NCBI GenBank assembly: GCA_030263555.1
Contig: SZPE01000002.1
Coordinates: 1 to 64,000, forward strand
Reading direction: 5' to 3'
Origin: CFX2 sp014338005
GTDB taxonomy: Bacteria > Chloroflexota > Anaerolineae > Aggregatilineales > Phototrophicaceae
DNA: 64,000 bases
The notes under the pieces are model-generated. The model was not told the DNA's origin and did not search any database. It worked only from the letters and a program-made list of their open reading frames with translations. Each line of letters begins with the position of its first letter. Positions within the stretch are counted from its first letter, which is position 1. This document shows, one piece after another, positions 26,512 through 34,006 of this stretch. The position numbers and the translations under genes were made by a program.

Positions 26512-29100
26512 TCAACCGGCAGCGCCATTCCGCACCACAAAATCTATAAATGCCTCTCGCCCCAGCGCCGGAACGCGGAAAACCTTAAAATCATCGCGCG
26601 GTTTGGCGGTGTAAACGATCTGCCAGTACCCAGTCGGGAACAGCTCTTGCAGCCGCCGTTCCGACTTGATGTCCTCGATGGAATAAAAGAACAGGATGTC
26701 CTTGTCCGGGTCAAAACGATACCGCCCGCCGGTCTGAGACAGCAGGTACAGAAAACGCGGCACACCGTCCGCCGCCGATTGGTCGCCGGCATCGCCGTCC
26801 GGGTCTACAATGCCGCCCGGCCAGTCCAGCAGCCCAGCTTCGATGCCGACCGCCCGATGATCCCACCAATACGGATAGGCCAGCATGAAAGCATTGCCGA
26901 ATCCGCCGCCGCTTTGCGCGAAGCCGCGCAGATACGCCCCGGCTTCAGAGTACGGCGCGGGGGACGATTCAAAATAGGCCAGGTAATAATCGGTAAAATA
27001 CGATCGGTAGTTGCTGCTGGCAGCCCCGAACAAAACCAGCGCCGCCAGCCCGCCGCCCACGATCATCCCACGTTTGGGCAGCAGCCGCGCCGCCGACCCA
27101 ACCAGCATCGCCAGTGGCAGCGCCGCGAACAGGTAAGCCTCTGGCAGCGTGCCGCTGGTGCGGGTGGCGCTGGGGTTTTCAATCGGGTAGGCAATCGAAA
27201 ATGCCGATGGCAGCAGCATAACAAACAACATCAGCGGCAGCAGCCAGTCCACCACATCCCGCCGGCGAACCATACGCGCCAGCCATGCCGCCAGGCCGAC
27301 CACGAGCAGCGTGCCGGTGAACGTATCCATCGCCGCCCGGTTCGGTACGCCGTTAAACCACAGCACGTCGCCTTTCCAGTTGTACATCAGCAGCGCGCTG
27401 CGGATGTTATCCATCAGCACCGGCAGGTTCGCCCGGAATGCATCCAATCGTTCTTGCAGCGTCGCCTGTCGTTCCACCAGCTGCCCGGCTTCATCGCGGG
27501 CCAGGATTATATCGTCGCCCAGCAGGCGGCCTTCGGTCCGCATCCAGAACGAGTTGGGAAACTGCATCCAGAACGTCAGCAGCGGCACGAACACCACTGC
27601 CGCCACCACCACCAGCACGGCCAGATGCTGCACGTAACGCTGCCGTTCGGCCCACGTCCGCGCTTTAAAAATCACCGCCAGCGCCGCGCCCAATACCACC
27701 ACAACCGGCAGCATCCGCGCCGCCTGGTAAGTGTACAGGCCGAACCCCAGCACCAGCCCGGCCAGGATAAAATCGCCGCGCCGGTTCGTCCGCAGCGCCC
27801 GGCTGAGGAAGATTATCAGCAGCGCCGCCACCAGCGGCGTCAGCACGATTCGCAGCCCCAGGCGGCTGAGCGCGGTATGCCAGTAGCTTACCGCCACCAG
27901 CGCCGCCAGCGCCAGACCGGCCAGGCTGCCCAGTTTCGGCTTATCCCGCCCGATCACCTCTCGCCCCATCCACCACAGCACCGGCAGCGTCAGCACACCT
28001 TCCAGCGCCGACAGCAGCTTGAGCGAGTCGAAGTCCATGCCCAGCCCCGGCAGCCGGGAAAACAAAGCCATCGCATACATCTGGAACGGCTCGCGCCCGC
28101 CGTTGTTCGGGAAAAACACCTGCGGATTGCCGTTCAGGATTCGCTGCGCGTCCAGCAGCTTTTCGACATGATCGCTGGTCATTTCCGGCGGGATGCGGCT
28201 CAATTCGTTAACGCGGAAAAATGTCCCCACCAGCATGATCGCAGCCAGCGCCAGAAAGGTCGCATTCGAGCGAATCCGCACGCGCCGAACCCACTCCCAA
28301 ATCCGCTGAAATCCCCAACCGGCAGGCGCGAAGGCTGCCACCCACAGCCCGATGCTGATAAACCATGCCATCACCCCTTCCAGCCGGAATACGTTGTCGG
28401 AAGTAAAGACGCCGGTCATGATGCTGAACGCCAGCCCTGCCCCGCCCAGCACCAGTCGAACGCGCAGATTGACGCCGTTTTCTCTCGGCACGTCAAACGT
28501 CTCATCCGCTGTTGGGGGCGCAGCGGCGCGGCTGCCCCGCGCTGCCCACCATTTTTGCAGCGACGGCCAGGAAAGATAAATCTCGCTCGCCAGCCACAGC
28601 AAAAAACCGCCCAGCAGATATGGCGCGCCGACGTGCAGGCCGTACTGCTCCACTCGCTCTGCGGCCAGGATGCTGCTTCCGTATAGACCGACCAGCAGGG
28701 CAGCAATACGCAGTACGAACGCCGCCGCTTCGCGCTGCCGCGCTTGTGTTTCTTCCGGCGTCAGCGGCGCGGCGGGCGCTTCAAAAACCGACTTAAACGC
28801 CCGAAGCGGCGCTAAAACATCCTGCCTGACGCCGGAGATAGCGGGGTCGCGCCTTTGGGCCGGCGGGCGAACAAAACGCGCCATACGTTCTTTATCTTCA
28901 TCAGTCGCCCGCAGAACTTCCCGAAAAACTGCCCAGGTCACGCCCGGCGCGCGCCAGAACTGGCCGATCAGCTCCGCCAGCGTCCAGTCTTCGATGCCGG
29001 TTGGTTTTTCCGAATCGGCTTTCAAATCAGTCTCACCGCCGGGGGATGGGGTTTCTTCCCCGGCGGATTTCTGCTCCCAATCCTCAAACGGTGTATTCAT
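26512..29100 (-). CDS. GT39-like polytopic glycosyltransferase candidate
   Basis: With the start at 29100 this protein is 862 aa; that ATG overlaps the methyltransferase stop as ATGA, and the frame upstream is not needed. About 120 cytosolic, charged residues come first (a DWTLAELIGQFWRAPGVTW segment), then hydrophobic helices. An external loop reads RIPPEMTSDHVEKLLDAQRIL, with Asp/His/Glu where GT39 enzymes have Asp-Glu, followed by many spans and a short C-terminal domain with a DKDILFFYS strand. Family placement is GT-C (GT39/ArnT-like); the sugar donor would be lipid-linked. Substrate and acceptor are unknown. Confidence 0.8.
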   Translation of the reverse strand: MNTPFEDWEQKSAGEETPSPGGETDLKADSEKPTGIEDWTLAELIGQFWRAPGVTWAVFREVLRATDEDKERMARFVRPPAQRRDPAISGVRQDVLAPLRAFKSVFEAPAAPLTPEETQARQREAAAFVLRIAALLVGLYGSSILAAERVEQYGLHVGAPYLLGGFLLWLASEIYLSWPSLQKWWAARGSRAAAPPTADETFDVPRENGVNLRVRLVLGGAGLAFSIMTGVFTSDNVFRLEGVMAWFISIGLWVAAFAPAGWGFQRIWEWVRRVRIRSNATFLALAAIMLVGTFFRVNELSRIPPEMTSDHVEKLLDAQRILNGNPQVFFPNNGGREPFQMYAMALFSRLPGLGMDFDSLKLLSALEGVLTLPVLWWMGREVIGRDKPKLGSLAGLALAALVAVSYWHTALSRLGLRIVLTPLVAALLIIFLSRALRTNRRGDFILAGLVLGFGLYTYQAARMLPVVVVLGAALAVIFKARTWAERQRYVQHLAVLVVVAAVVFVPLLTFWMQFPNSFWMRTEGRLLGDDIILARDEAGQLVERQATLQERLDAFRANLPVLMDNIRSALLMYNWKGDVLWFNGVPNRAAMDTFTGTLLVVGLAAWLARMVRRRDVVDWLLPLMLFVMLLPSAFSIAYPIENPSATRTSGTLPEAYLFAALPLAMLVGSAARLLPKRGMIVGGGLAALVLFGAASSNYRSYFTDYYLAYFESSPAPYSEAGAYLRGFAQSGGGFGNAFMLAYPYWWDHRAVGIEAGLLDWPGGIVDPDGDAGDQSAADGVPRFLYLLSQTGGRYRFDPDKDILFFYSIEDIKSERRLQELFPTGYWQIVYTAKPRDDFKVFRVPALGREAFIDFVVRNGAAG

Positions 29101-29984
29101 TCGGCCTTGCGCCCCTTGATGCACAGGTTCACCGTAGACCGTCCCGGCGGTTCGTTCATCACGTTCGGGCGGTCGAAGAAGTTTAACACCTTGAGTCCCA
29201 GATTGATGGGATTGAGCAGACTGCCCGAATTTTTGTCGAAGGCTGTCCGGTCGGCGGCATTCGCCATCGCTTTTGGCAGCGCGCCGGACTCCAGCAGCGG
29301 CTTGCCCAGTCCGTAAACCAGATTATGAATGAATGGGAAGCTGTAATGCGTGAAAGCGCGTTCTTCCTCAATGATGAAGCCCGCCGCCAGCACGCTCGCG
29401 CGCAGTTGTTCCGGCGTGTACAGCCGCACGTGGTTGGCCCAGATACCCGCCAGCGGCCCGCGTCCGATGTGCCGGTTAAACAGCGTCTCCAGCGTTTTAT
29501 TGATGGGGTCCCACCAGAAAGGATAGTTGGCGTTCGGCACAGTGATGGCGACCACCCCGCCCGGTTTAAGCACCCGGTAAACTTCCTTCAGGCCATCCAC
29601 ATCGCGTTCGACGTGTTCCAGGATTTCCGACAAAATCACGCCGTCGAAGGTGTTATCCGGGTATGGCAGCGCATAAATGTTGGCATTGTTGAGCAGAATA
29701 CCCGGCAGATGCCCAATATTCTGTCTGGCCTTCTGGATGATCTCCCAGTCCAGTTCCAGCCCCACCAGCCGGCATTGGCTGACGTACCGGAACATATTGA
29801 GATAAAAGCCCCGTCCGCAGGCGCAGTCCAGGATAAACGACTCATCCTGGGGATTAATCCACTCAAAAATCGTCCGCACGCGCTTTTTGAAAGCCATGTC
29901 GGCCTCGTTGCGCGTCATATGTTCAATCGTCGCCAAGTCTACCATCGTCATGTTTAAAGAAAATTCCCGGTACAGCCCATCCAT
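29097..29984 (-). CDS. Class I SAM-dependent methyltransferase
   Basis: The 295-aa protein has motif I ILDCACGRGF (51-60), an acidic GLELDWE strand end, NANIYALPYPDNTFDGVILSEILEHV as post-I and motif II, and KPGGVVAITVPN as motif III, all typical of UbiE/Methyltransf_11-type enzymes. It lies between a GT4 gene (three bases upstream) and a GT-C gene (four-base overlap downstream), so it probably methylates a glycan, a lipid carrier or a precursor of the locus. The specific acceptor cannot be told from sequence. Confidence 0.88.
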   Translation of the reverse strand: MDGLYREFSLNMTMVDLATIEHMTRNEADMAFKKRVRTIFEWINPQDESFILDCACGRGFYLNMFRYVSQCRLVGLELDWEIIQKARQNIGHLPGILLNNANIYALPYPDNTFDGVILSEILEHVERDVDGLKEVYRVLKPGGVVAITVPNANYPFWWDPINKTLETLFNRHIGRGPLAGIWANHVRLYTPEQLRASVLAAGFIIEEERAFTHYSFPFIHNLVYGLGKPLLESGALPKAMANAADRTAFDKNSGSLLNPINLGLKVLNFFDRPNVMNEPPGRSTVNLCIKGRKAE

Positions 29985-29987
29985 GTA

Positions 29988-31211
29988 TTAGTTGTGCTTC
30001 CGTTCCGGGGCGGCGTACCGGCGCAGGATGCGCTCGTAACCGTCCACCGTCTCTTTAAACGAAAAGATGCGTTCGATGTCCTCACGCGGTTTGATGTACT
30101 GTTCGCGGCTGCGGATGACTTCGACCAGCGCCTCCCCGATTGAACGCCAGTCGCCCGCTTTCGCCAGCTTGCCCATGCCCGTAACCTGCACCGGCACACG
30201 CCCGCCGGGGGTGTCGGTCATCACCACCGGCGTTCCGCTTAACATGGCCTCAACCTGCACCAGCGCGAAACACTCGGTATCGCTGGTCAGTGCCAGCACA
30301 TCGCAGGCTGCGTAAAAATCGGCCATATACTGCATGTCATCCACCAGCCCGACAAAAACAAGCTGATCGCGGTACTGGTTGACCAACGCCTGATGCCGCT
30401 CCCAGGTATCTTCATAAGGGATATCGTACTCGCCCACAAACACCACCCGCGCCTGGGGATAGGTCTGGTTCACCACCTCCAGCGCCTTTATCAACAGGTC
30501 TGGTCGTTTTTCCTGCACGAAACGTCCTGAAAAACCGATCACCGGCCCGCCATCCTGTGACCACTGCGCTCGTAAAGCTTTGACCCGTTCGGGGTTGGGC
30601 AGCGGCATATGATTGGGCGGGTAAACCGGCGTTACTTTATCCAGAAACGGGCGCAGATAATATGAATGTTCGGCATAATCGCGGCTGTAAGCGATGATGC
30701 GCGCCGCCCGTTTCGCCATAAATTTATACATGACGAACATGATGTTTTTGATGAAGCTGTTCGCCAATCCCGGCGGCAGCACCAGATCGCCGTGATGCGT
30801 GACGACAACCTTTCGCCCGGCCAGTTTTGCCAGCACCGCGATCAGCGCCGTTTCCAGCATCGGCGTGTGGATGCTCACCACATCATGTTGCAGCATCAGC
30901 GCGTAGGCCGCCCAGGGATAGGCCGGCATAATCATGCCCCGGCTGATCGGAATCGGCGGCGCCCACAGCCGCACCACCCGCACCCCATTATAAATTTCGT
31001 CGTCACGCGGCAGCGACAGCTTGTAACGCGCCGTCAGCACCGTGACTTCGTGGCCGCGCCGCGCCAGTTCCTCCGCCACGCGCTGCACGTGGATGGTCAG
31101 CCCTGTTCGATGGGGGACGTAATACAGCAAACACATTAAAATTTTGAGCTTTCGACCATCTCCTTCGGCCTGCGCTTCAATCTGATCTGCCGCGTTTGCC
31201 TCAAACCTCAT
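29988..31211 (-). CDS. GT4-family glycosyltransferase
   Basis: With ATG at 31211 the protein is 407 aa; an AAGGTGG sequence lies about ten bases upstream, and the start overlaps the previous stop (31201) by 11 bases. It has the GT-B fold landmarks: an N-terminal LKILMCLLYYVPHRTGLTIHV, HHGDLVLP, the GFSGRFVQEKRPDLLIKAL hinge, and the retaining E-x7-E motif ECFALVQVE. These enzymes use nucleotide sugars in the cytosol, so it likely builds a lipid-linked or free glycan that the membrane proteins of the cluster process. Confidence 0.9.
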   Translation of the reverse strand: MRFEANAADQIEAQAEGDGRKLKILMCLLYYVPHRTGLTIHVQRVAEELARRGHEVTVLTARYKLSLPRDDEIYNGVRVVRLWAPPIPISRGMIMPAYPWAAYALMLQHDVVSIHTPMLETALIAVLAKLAGRKVVVTHHGDLVLPPGLANSFIKNIMFVMYKFMAKRAARIIAYSRDYAEHSYYLRPFLDKVTPVYPPNHMPLPNPERVKALRAQWSQDGGPVIGFSGRFVQEKRPDLLIKALEVVNQTYPQARVVFVGEYDIPYEDTWERHQALVNQYRDQLVFVGLVDDMQYMADFYAACDVLALTSDTECFALVQVEAMLSGTPVVMTDTPGGRVPVQVTGMGKLAKAGDWRSIGEALVEVIRSREQYIKPREDIERIFSFKETVDGYERILRRYAAPERKHN

Positions 31212-32244
31212 CGTGAACAACCACCTTACTCCGGCCCATTCCCTGGACGCCCCGCGAAAGCTGTCCCAGGGAAATGCCCTCTTGAATAAGCCCAACCATG
31301 CCGGTGCTGACGTGTACCGTCAGGTTAACGCCATGTACCACCAGCGCGAAGGCAGCAGCCACCTCGAACGGCTCGCCGTATCCAGTCGCCGCCAGCGCCA
31401 GCAGGATAGACCACTCATACGTACCCAGATTGCCCGGCACTGCCGGAACAGCGATGGAGAAGGCCACCGCCGCGATATACAGGCTGGTCGCCATCCAGCT
31501 CGCCGTATCGTAGAATGCGAACATCAGCACGTAGCCGGCAGCGACCGAAAGCCCCCAGGCGACCGCCGTCCAGCCCAGCGCCAGCAGCAGCGCGCGCGGC
31601 TGTGCCAGCGGCAGCAGGCCATCGAGAAACTGCACGAACCACACCGACAGCCGCGACAGTCCTGAACCAGAATTTTCCGCTACCCCGGCACGGTCGAACC
31701 GCCCGACTACCGCCGCCAGCAGGCGCAGCGCCAGCGTTCGCCGCCGCGAGAGCAGCACCATCCCCAGAAAAACCGCCAGTGCCAGCGGCCCGGCGGCTGC
31801 CGCCGCTGTCCGCAGTTCATCCGGCACCGGGCCGGCAGCCAGCGCCGCCGCCAGCAGCACAACCACCGCCAGCAGGTCAAGCAGCCGCTCTACGATAATC
31901 GTACTGGCCGTCTGGAAAACCGGCACAGGCGGGTCGGCGCGCGTCGCCAGATACACCCGCGCCACTTCGCCTATCCGCAGCGGCAGCACACCGTTCACCA
32001 GATAGGCTGCATTCATAATGTTGAACGCCCGCCGCAGCGGCAGTGCGCCGTTCAGCAGCCCACGCCAGCGAATCGCCCGCGCCGCCAGCCCCACCAGCAG
32101 CAGCCCTGCCGTCGGCAGCAGATAGACGTAGCGCGCCCGCGCCAGCGCCGCCCCCAACGCAGCCACATCCACCTGCGACATGATAAAAACAATTGCCAGG
32201 AGGCTGACGACTCCTCCCAAAAATCCGATACGCCAGCGGTTCAC
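31201..32244 (-). CDS. UPF0104 / LPG_synthase_TM flippase-like membrane protein
   Basis: The 347-aa protein with about eight spans starts at a GTG preceded by AAAGG. It has family features LNGALPLRRAFNIMNAAYLVNGVLPLRIGEVARVY split across helices, and PAVPGNLGTYEW near the C-terminal third, as in AglD/YbhN and the membrane half of MprF. Proteins of this group are associated with lipid or lipid-sugar translocation. It heads the leftward glycan cluster; a TATAAT lies at 32272-32277 on the minus strand, 28 bases before the start, without a clear -35. Confidence 0.85.
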   Translation of the reverse strand: MNRWRIGFLGGVVSLLAIVFIMSQVDVAALGAALARARYVYLLPTAGLLLVGLAARAIRWRGLLNGALPLRRAFNIMNAAYLVNGVLPLRIGEVARVYLATRADPPVPVFQTASTIIVERLLDLLAVVVLLAAALAAGPVPDELRTAAAAAGPLALAVFLGMVLLSRRRTLALRLLAAVVGRFDRAGVAENSGSGLSRLSVWFVQFLDGLLPLAQPRALLLALGWTAVAWGLSVAAGYVLMFAFYDTASWMATSLYIAAVAFSIAVPAVPGNLGTYEWSILLALAATGYGEPFEVAAAFALVVHGVNLTVHVSTGMVGLIQEGISLGQLSRGVQGMGRSKVVVHDEV

Positions 32245-32390
32245 AATCGGCCTTTCGCAAAAACGCCTGTTATTATACGGCGCGGCGGTACAATTTCCTC
32301 ATATTCTGAACTCACACTTTAGCATTAAGGCCGGAGGTTGAGAAGAGGTGTTTTTTACGACTGCCCGACGGCTGCCGTGTTCTGCGGCGC

Positions 32391-32419
32391 TTGACATCCC
32401 CCGCCGCCCGGCCTATAAT
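32391..32419 (+). promoter_or_regulatory. Perfect consensus sigma-70 promoter of tRNA-Gly
   Basis: TTGACA (32391-32396) and TATAAT (32414-32419) are separated by exactly 17 bases. The tRNA begins 14 bases after the -10, giving a leader of about six to eight bases. Confidence 0.93.
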
Positions 32420-32432
32420 ATCTTCAAATTAT

Positions 32433-32505
32433 GCGGGTGTAGCTCAGTTGGTAGAGCACTTGCTTCCCAAGCAAGGTGTCGTGGGTTCGAGTCCCATTAC
32501 CCGCT
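32433..32505 (+). tRNA. tRNA-Gly (anticodon CCC)
   Basis: A full cloverleaf of 73 bases. Acceptor GCGGGTG pairs with TACCCGC (32498-32504), T being the discriminator. The D-arm contains AGCTCAGTTGGTAGAGC. The anticodon stem is CTTGC/GCAAG with loop TTCCCAA, and the T-arm is GTGGG-TTCGAGT-CCCAT. CCA is not encoded. It reads GGG codons. Confidence 0.97.
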
Positions 32506-32777
32506 CAGATGCGAAAATGCCCCTGAAACATGGGGTGTTTTTGTACAGAGCTGTAGGGATGGCCTTCTGGCCGTCCACGCGCCACCGGACACGCCCGCCC
32601 GTCTTGACCCCCTCCGGCGCCGCTCCGCGCCACCTCCCCCGAATTCAGGGGAGGGCAGTCAACAAGGCGCGCCGCCGCCACCACCGGACGCGCCGTAGGA
32701 TCGGTCTTCTGGCCCTCCGCGTCCCTACTGCACCCCCTCAGATTCCAGAAGACCAGAGTTCCAGAGTCCAAAAGAAA
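32506..32777. other. Non-coding repeat debris downstream of tRNA-Gly
   Basis: No gene is supported here. The stretch contains two related direct copies of a GGATNGGNCTTCTGGCC-type unit (near 32558 and 32698), a CTCCGGCGCC-GCTCCGCGCC-ACCTCCCCC element around a GAATTC centre with CCCC/GGGG arms (32611-32655), and a CCAGA/CCAGAG-rich tail. The pattern looks like nested remnants of dispersed repeats accumulated behind a tRNA gene. Confidence 0.5.
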
Positions 32778-33370
32778 TTAAGAAGGGACGCCACCCAAAA
32801 CCACCCGAAAACCGCTGTAGATGAAACGATTGAACGGGTTGCTCCTGAACCGGTAGGCGGCACGGGCATCGTGCCGATCGAAGCTCCACGAACCCCCGCG
32901 CAACACCCGACGCGCGTCGCCTTCCGGGTCATTCATGCCGGGGTGCTGGTATTCGTCCGCCCAGGCCGTCAAACACCACTCCCATACGTTGCCGCTCATG
33001 TCCAGCACCCCATACGGCGACGCGCCGTCCGGCAACAATCCCACCGCGCTGGTCTGCCCGATGCCCGTCTCGTCCGTATTGCCCTTCGCCGGGTCGAACT
33101 CATTCCCGTAAGGGTAGATCAACCCCTTCGTCCCCCGCGCCGCTTTCTCCCATTCCGCCCCGGTCGGCAGGCGGATTTGCCGGCTCACCTCATCCCCCAA
33201 CCCTTTCTCCATAGGCGAAGGGGAGTCTCCCTCTCCTTTGGAGAGGGTCGGGGTGAGGTTTGAGAAACCCCTAAACAACCCTGCTGTCCAGGCGCAGCAG
33301 CGCCAAGGCACGGTCAACAGCGGCGCGCGCTTCCGGCTGCGGGTCGGTGCGCAAGCGGCGCTGTTATTAG
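32778..33370 (-). pseudogene. Formylglycine-generating-enzyme-like (FGE-sulfatase domain) gene remnant
   Basis: The last 135 residues are a clear C-terminal half of the FGE/SUMF1/EgtB-like family: RLPTGAEWEKAARGTKG, YPYGNEFDP, GVLDMSGNVWEWC, RVLRGGSWSFD and a final SGFRVVL. The N-terminal half (substrate- and iron/copper-site-building part) is missing. In the same frame upstream, the coding is replaced by a dispersed-repeat copy (33188-33260). Beyond it, another minus frame (about 33270-33350) still reads like a DPQPEARAAVDRALALL helical repeat of the kind often found before such domains. I interpret this as a decayed gene with deletion, repeat insertion and frameshift. An expressed truncated protein (open to 33512) is possible but less likely. 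Confidence 0.7.
33188..33260. repeat. Dispersed GC-rich repeat, copy B (at the pseudogene break point)
   Basis: On the minus strand: CCTCACCCCGACCCTCTCC, AAAGGAGAGGG, then a second half AGACTCCCCTTCGCC...GGGGGATGAGG. It encodes a TPTLSKGEG-SPSPMEKG-type peptide that occurs where the FGE domain should continue upstream. It is the longest of the four copies. Confidence 0.7.
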
Positions 33371-33461
33371 CATACCGTAAATCGCGCGCGGATAAAACCG
33401 TGTGAAAGGGCTGTGTCGCGGCTTCGAGTCCTGTGATTTTCCCAGGGTGTAAAAAATATCC

Positions 33462-33480
33462 TAAAAACGTGCTGTTTTTA
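33462..33480. repeat. Perfect 7-bp inverted repeat upstream of a small membrane-protein gene
   Basis: TAAAAAC (33462-33468) and GTTTTTA (33474-33480) flank GTGCT. It may be an operator for the 59-aa gene or a weak bidirectional terminator. A TAAAAT at 33504-33509 is a possible -10 for that gene. Confidence 0.4.
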
Positions 33481-33536
33481 GCCCGGCAGGCATTGGCATA
33501 GTGTAAAATCAAAACAAATGCAGTTAAGGGGGTATC

Positions 33537-33716
33537 ATGTCAGACAATTTTTTCAAGACACCGCTGGGGGTTATCATTACGTTTTTGGCGATCGTTGGGG
33601 CAATTGCGCTGTGCAGTAACCCGCATCTGATCTATCTGCCCATGTCAATCATTTCTTGGTTAATCTGGATTGTCCTCGGCATTGTCGTAATTGTGTTTTT
33701 ACTCAAGCGCATGTAA
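33537..33716 (+). CDS. Small two-span membrane protein (59 aa), function unknown
   Basis: The ORF begins MSDNFFKTPLG and ends LLKRM. It has an AAGGGGGG Shine-Dalgarno five bases before the ATG. It encodes two hydrophobic helices (about 11-27 and 41-56) joined by a short CSNPHLIYLPMS loop, with a positive C-terminus. A hairpin with T-run follows immediately. The AT-richer composition differs from the surrounding genes. I do not recognise a family; a toxin-like, accessory or stress small membrane protein are all open. Confidence 0.7.
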   Translation: MSDNFFKTPLGVIITFLAIVGAIALCSNPHLIYLPMSIISWLIWIVLGIVVIVFLLKRM

Positions 33717-33740
33717 AAAGTCCCGCCGGGCTTCTTTTGT
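33715..33740 (+). terminator. Short intrinsic terminator after the 59-aa gene
   Basis: AAAAAGTCCCG and CGGGCTTCTTTT form a small GC stem extended by A-T pairs, starting in the stop codon and ending in a T-rich run. Confidence 0.5.
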
Positions 33741-34006
33741 GTTATAAAACCCCGATCATTCGTCATACAAAAAGCGATTCGCCGCTCGTCCACAACCGGC
33801 GGCTTTAACGCGCGCTTAACCCACTGCGACTGTTGGCCGGCCACGAAATCGCGCGGCGGTGTTATAATAATGGCTGCGAATGAAAAAGGCGCGCTCATGA
33901 CCGGTGCGCGTCAAAATAACGCCGGCGGCCAGTTTGCGCCGCCAGACTGACATTTACCCTCAAACCGTAACACAACCTGCTCTGAATCAGGGGGAATTTG
34001 ACGAAC

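Noticed and set aside
24661..28686. A 1341-codon plus-strand open frame opposite two GT-C genes
   Set aside because: It is antisense to clearly homologous minus-strand genes and rich in Gln, His, Arg and Pro with no domain or hydrophobic pattern. Long antisense frames are expected in GC-rich DNA with this codon use.
32433..32505. tRNA-Gly as an attachment site of an integrated element
   Set aside because: I found no duplicated tRNA 3' segment, integrase or excisionase gene nearby; only repeat debris and one pseudogene follow.
33632..33898. 88-codon minus-strand frame between the small membrane gene and PFK
   Set aside because: It overlaps the better supported 59-codon gene, its terminator and the PFK promoter region, and lacks a clear ribosome site.
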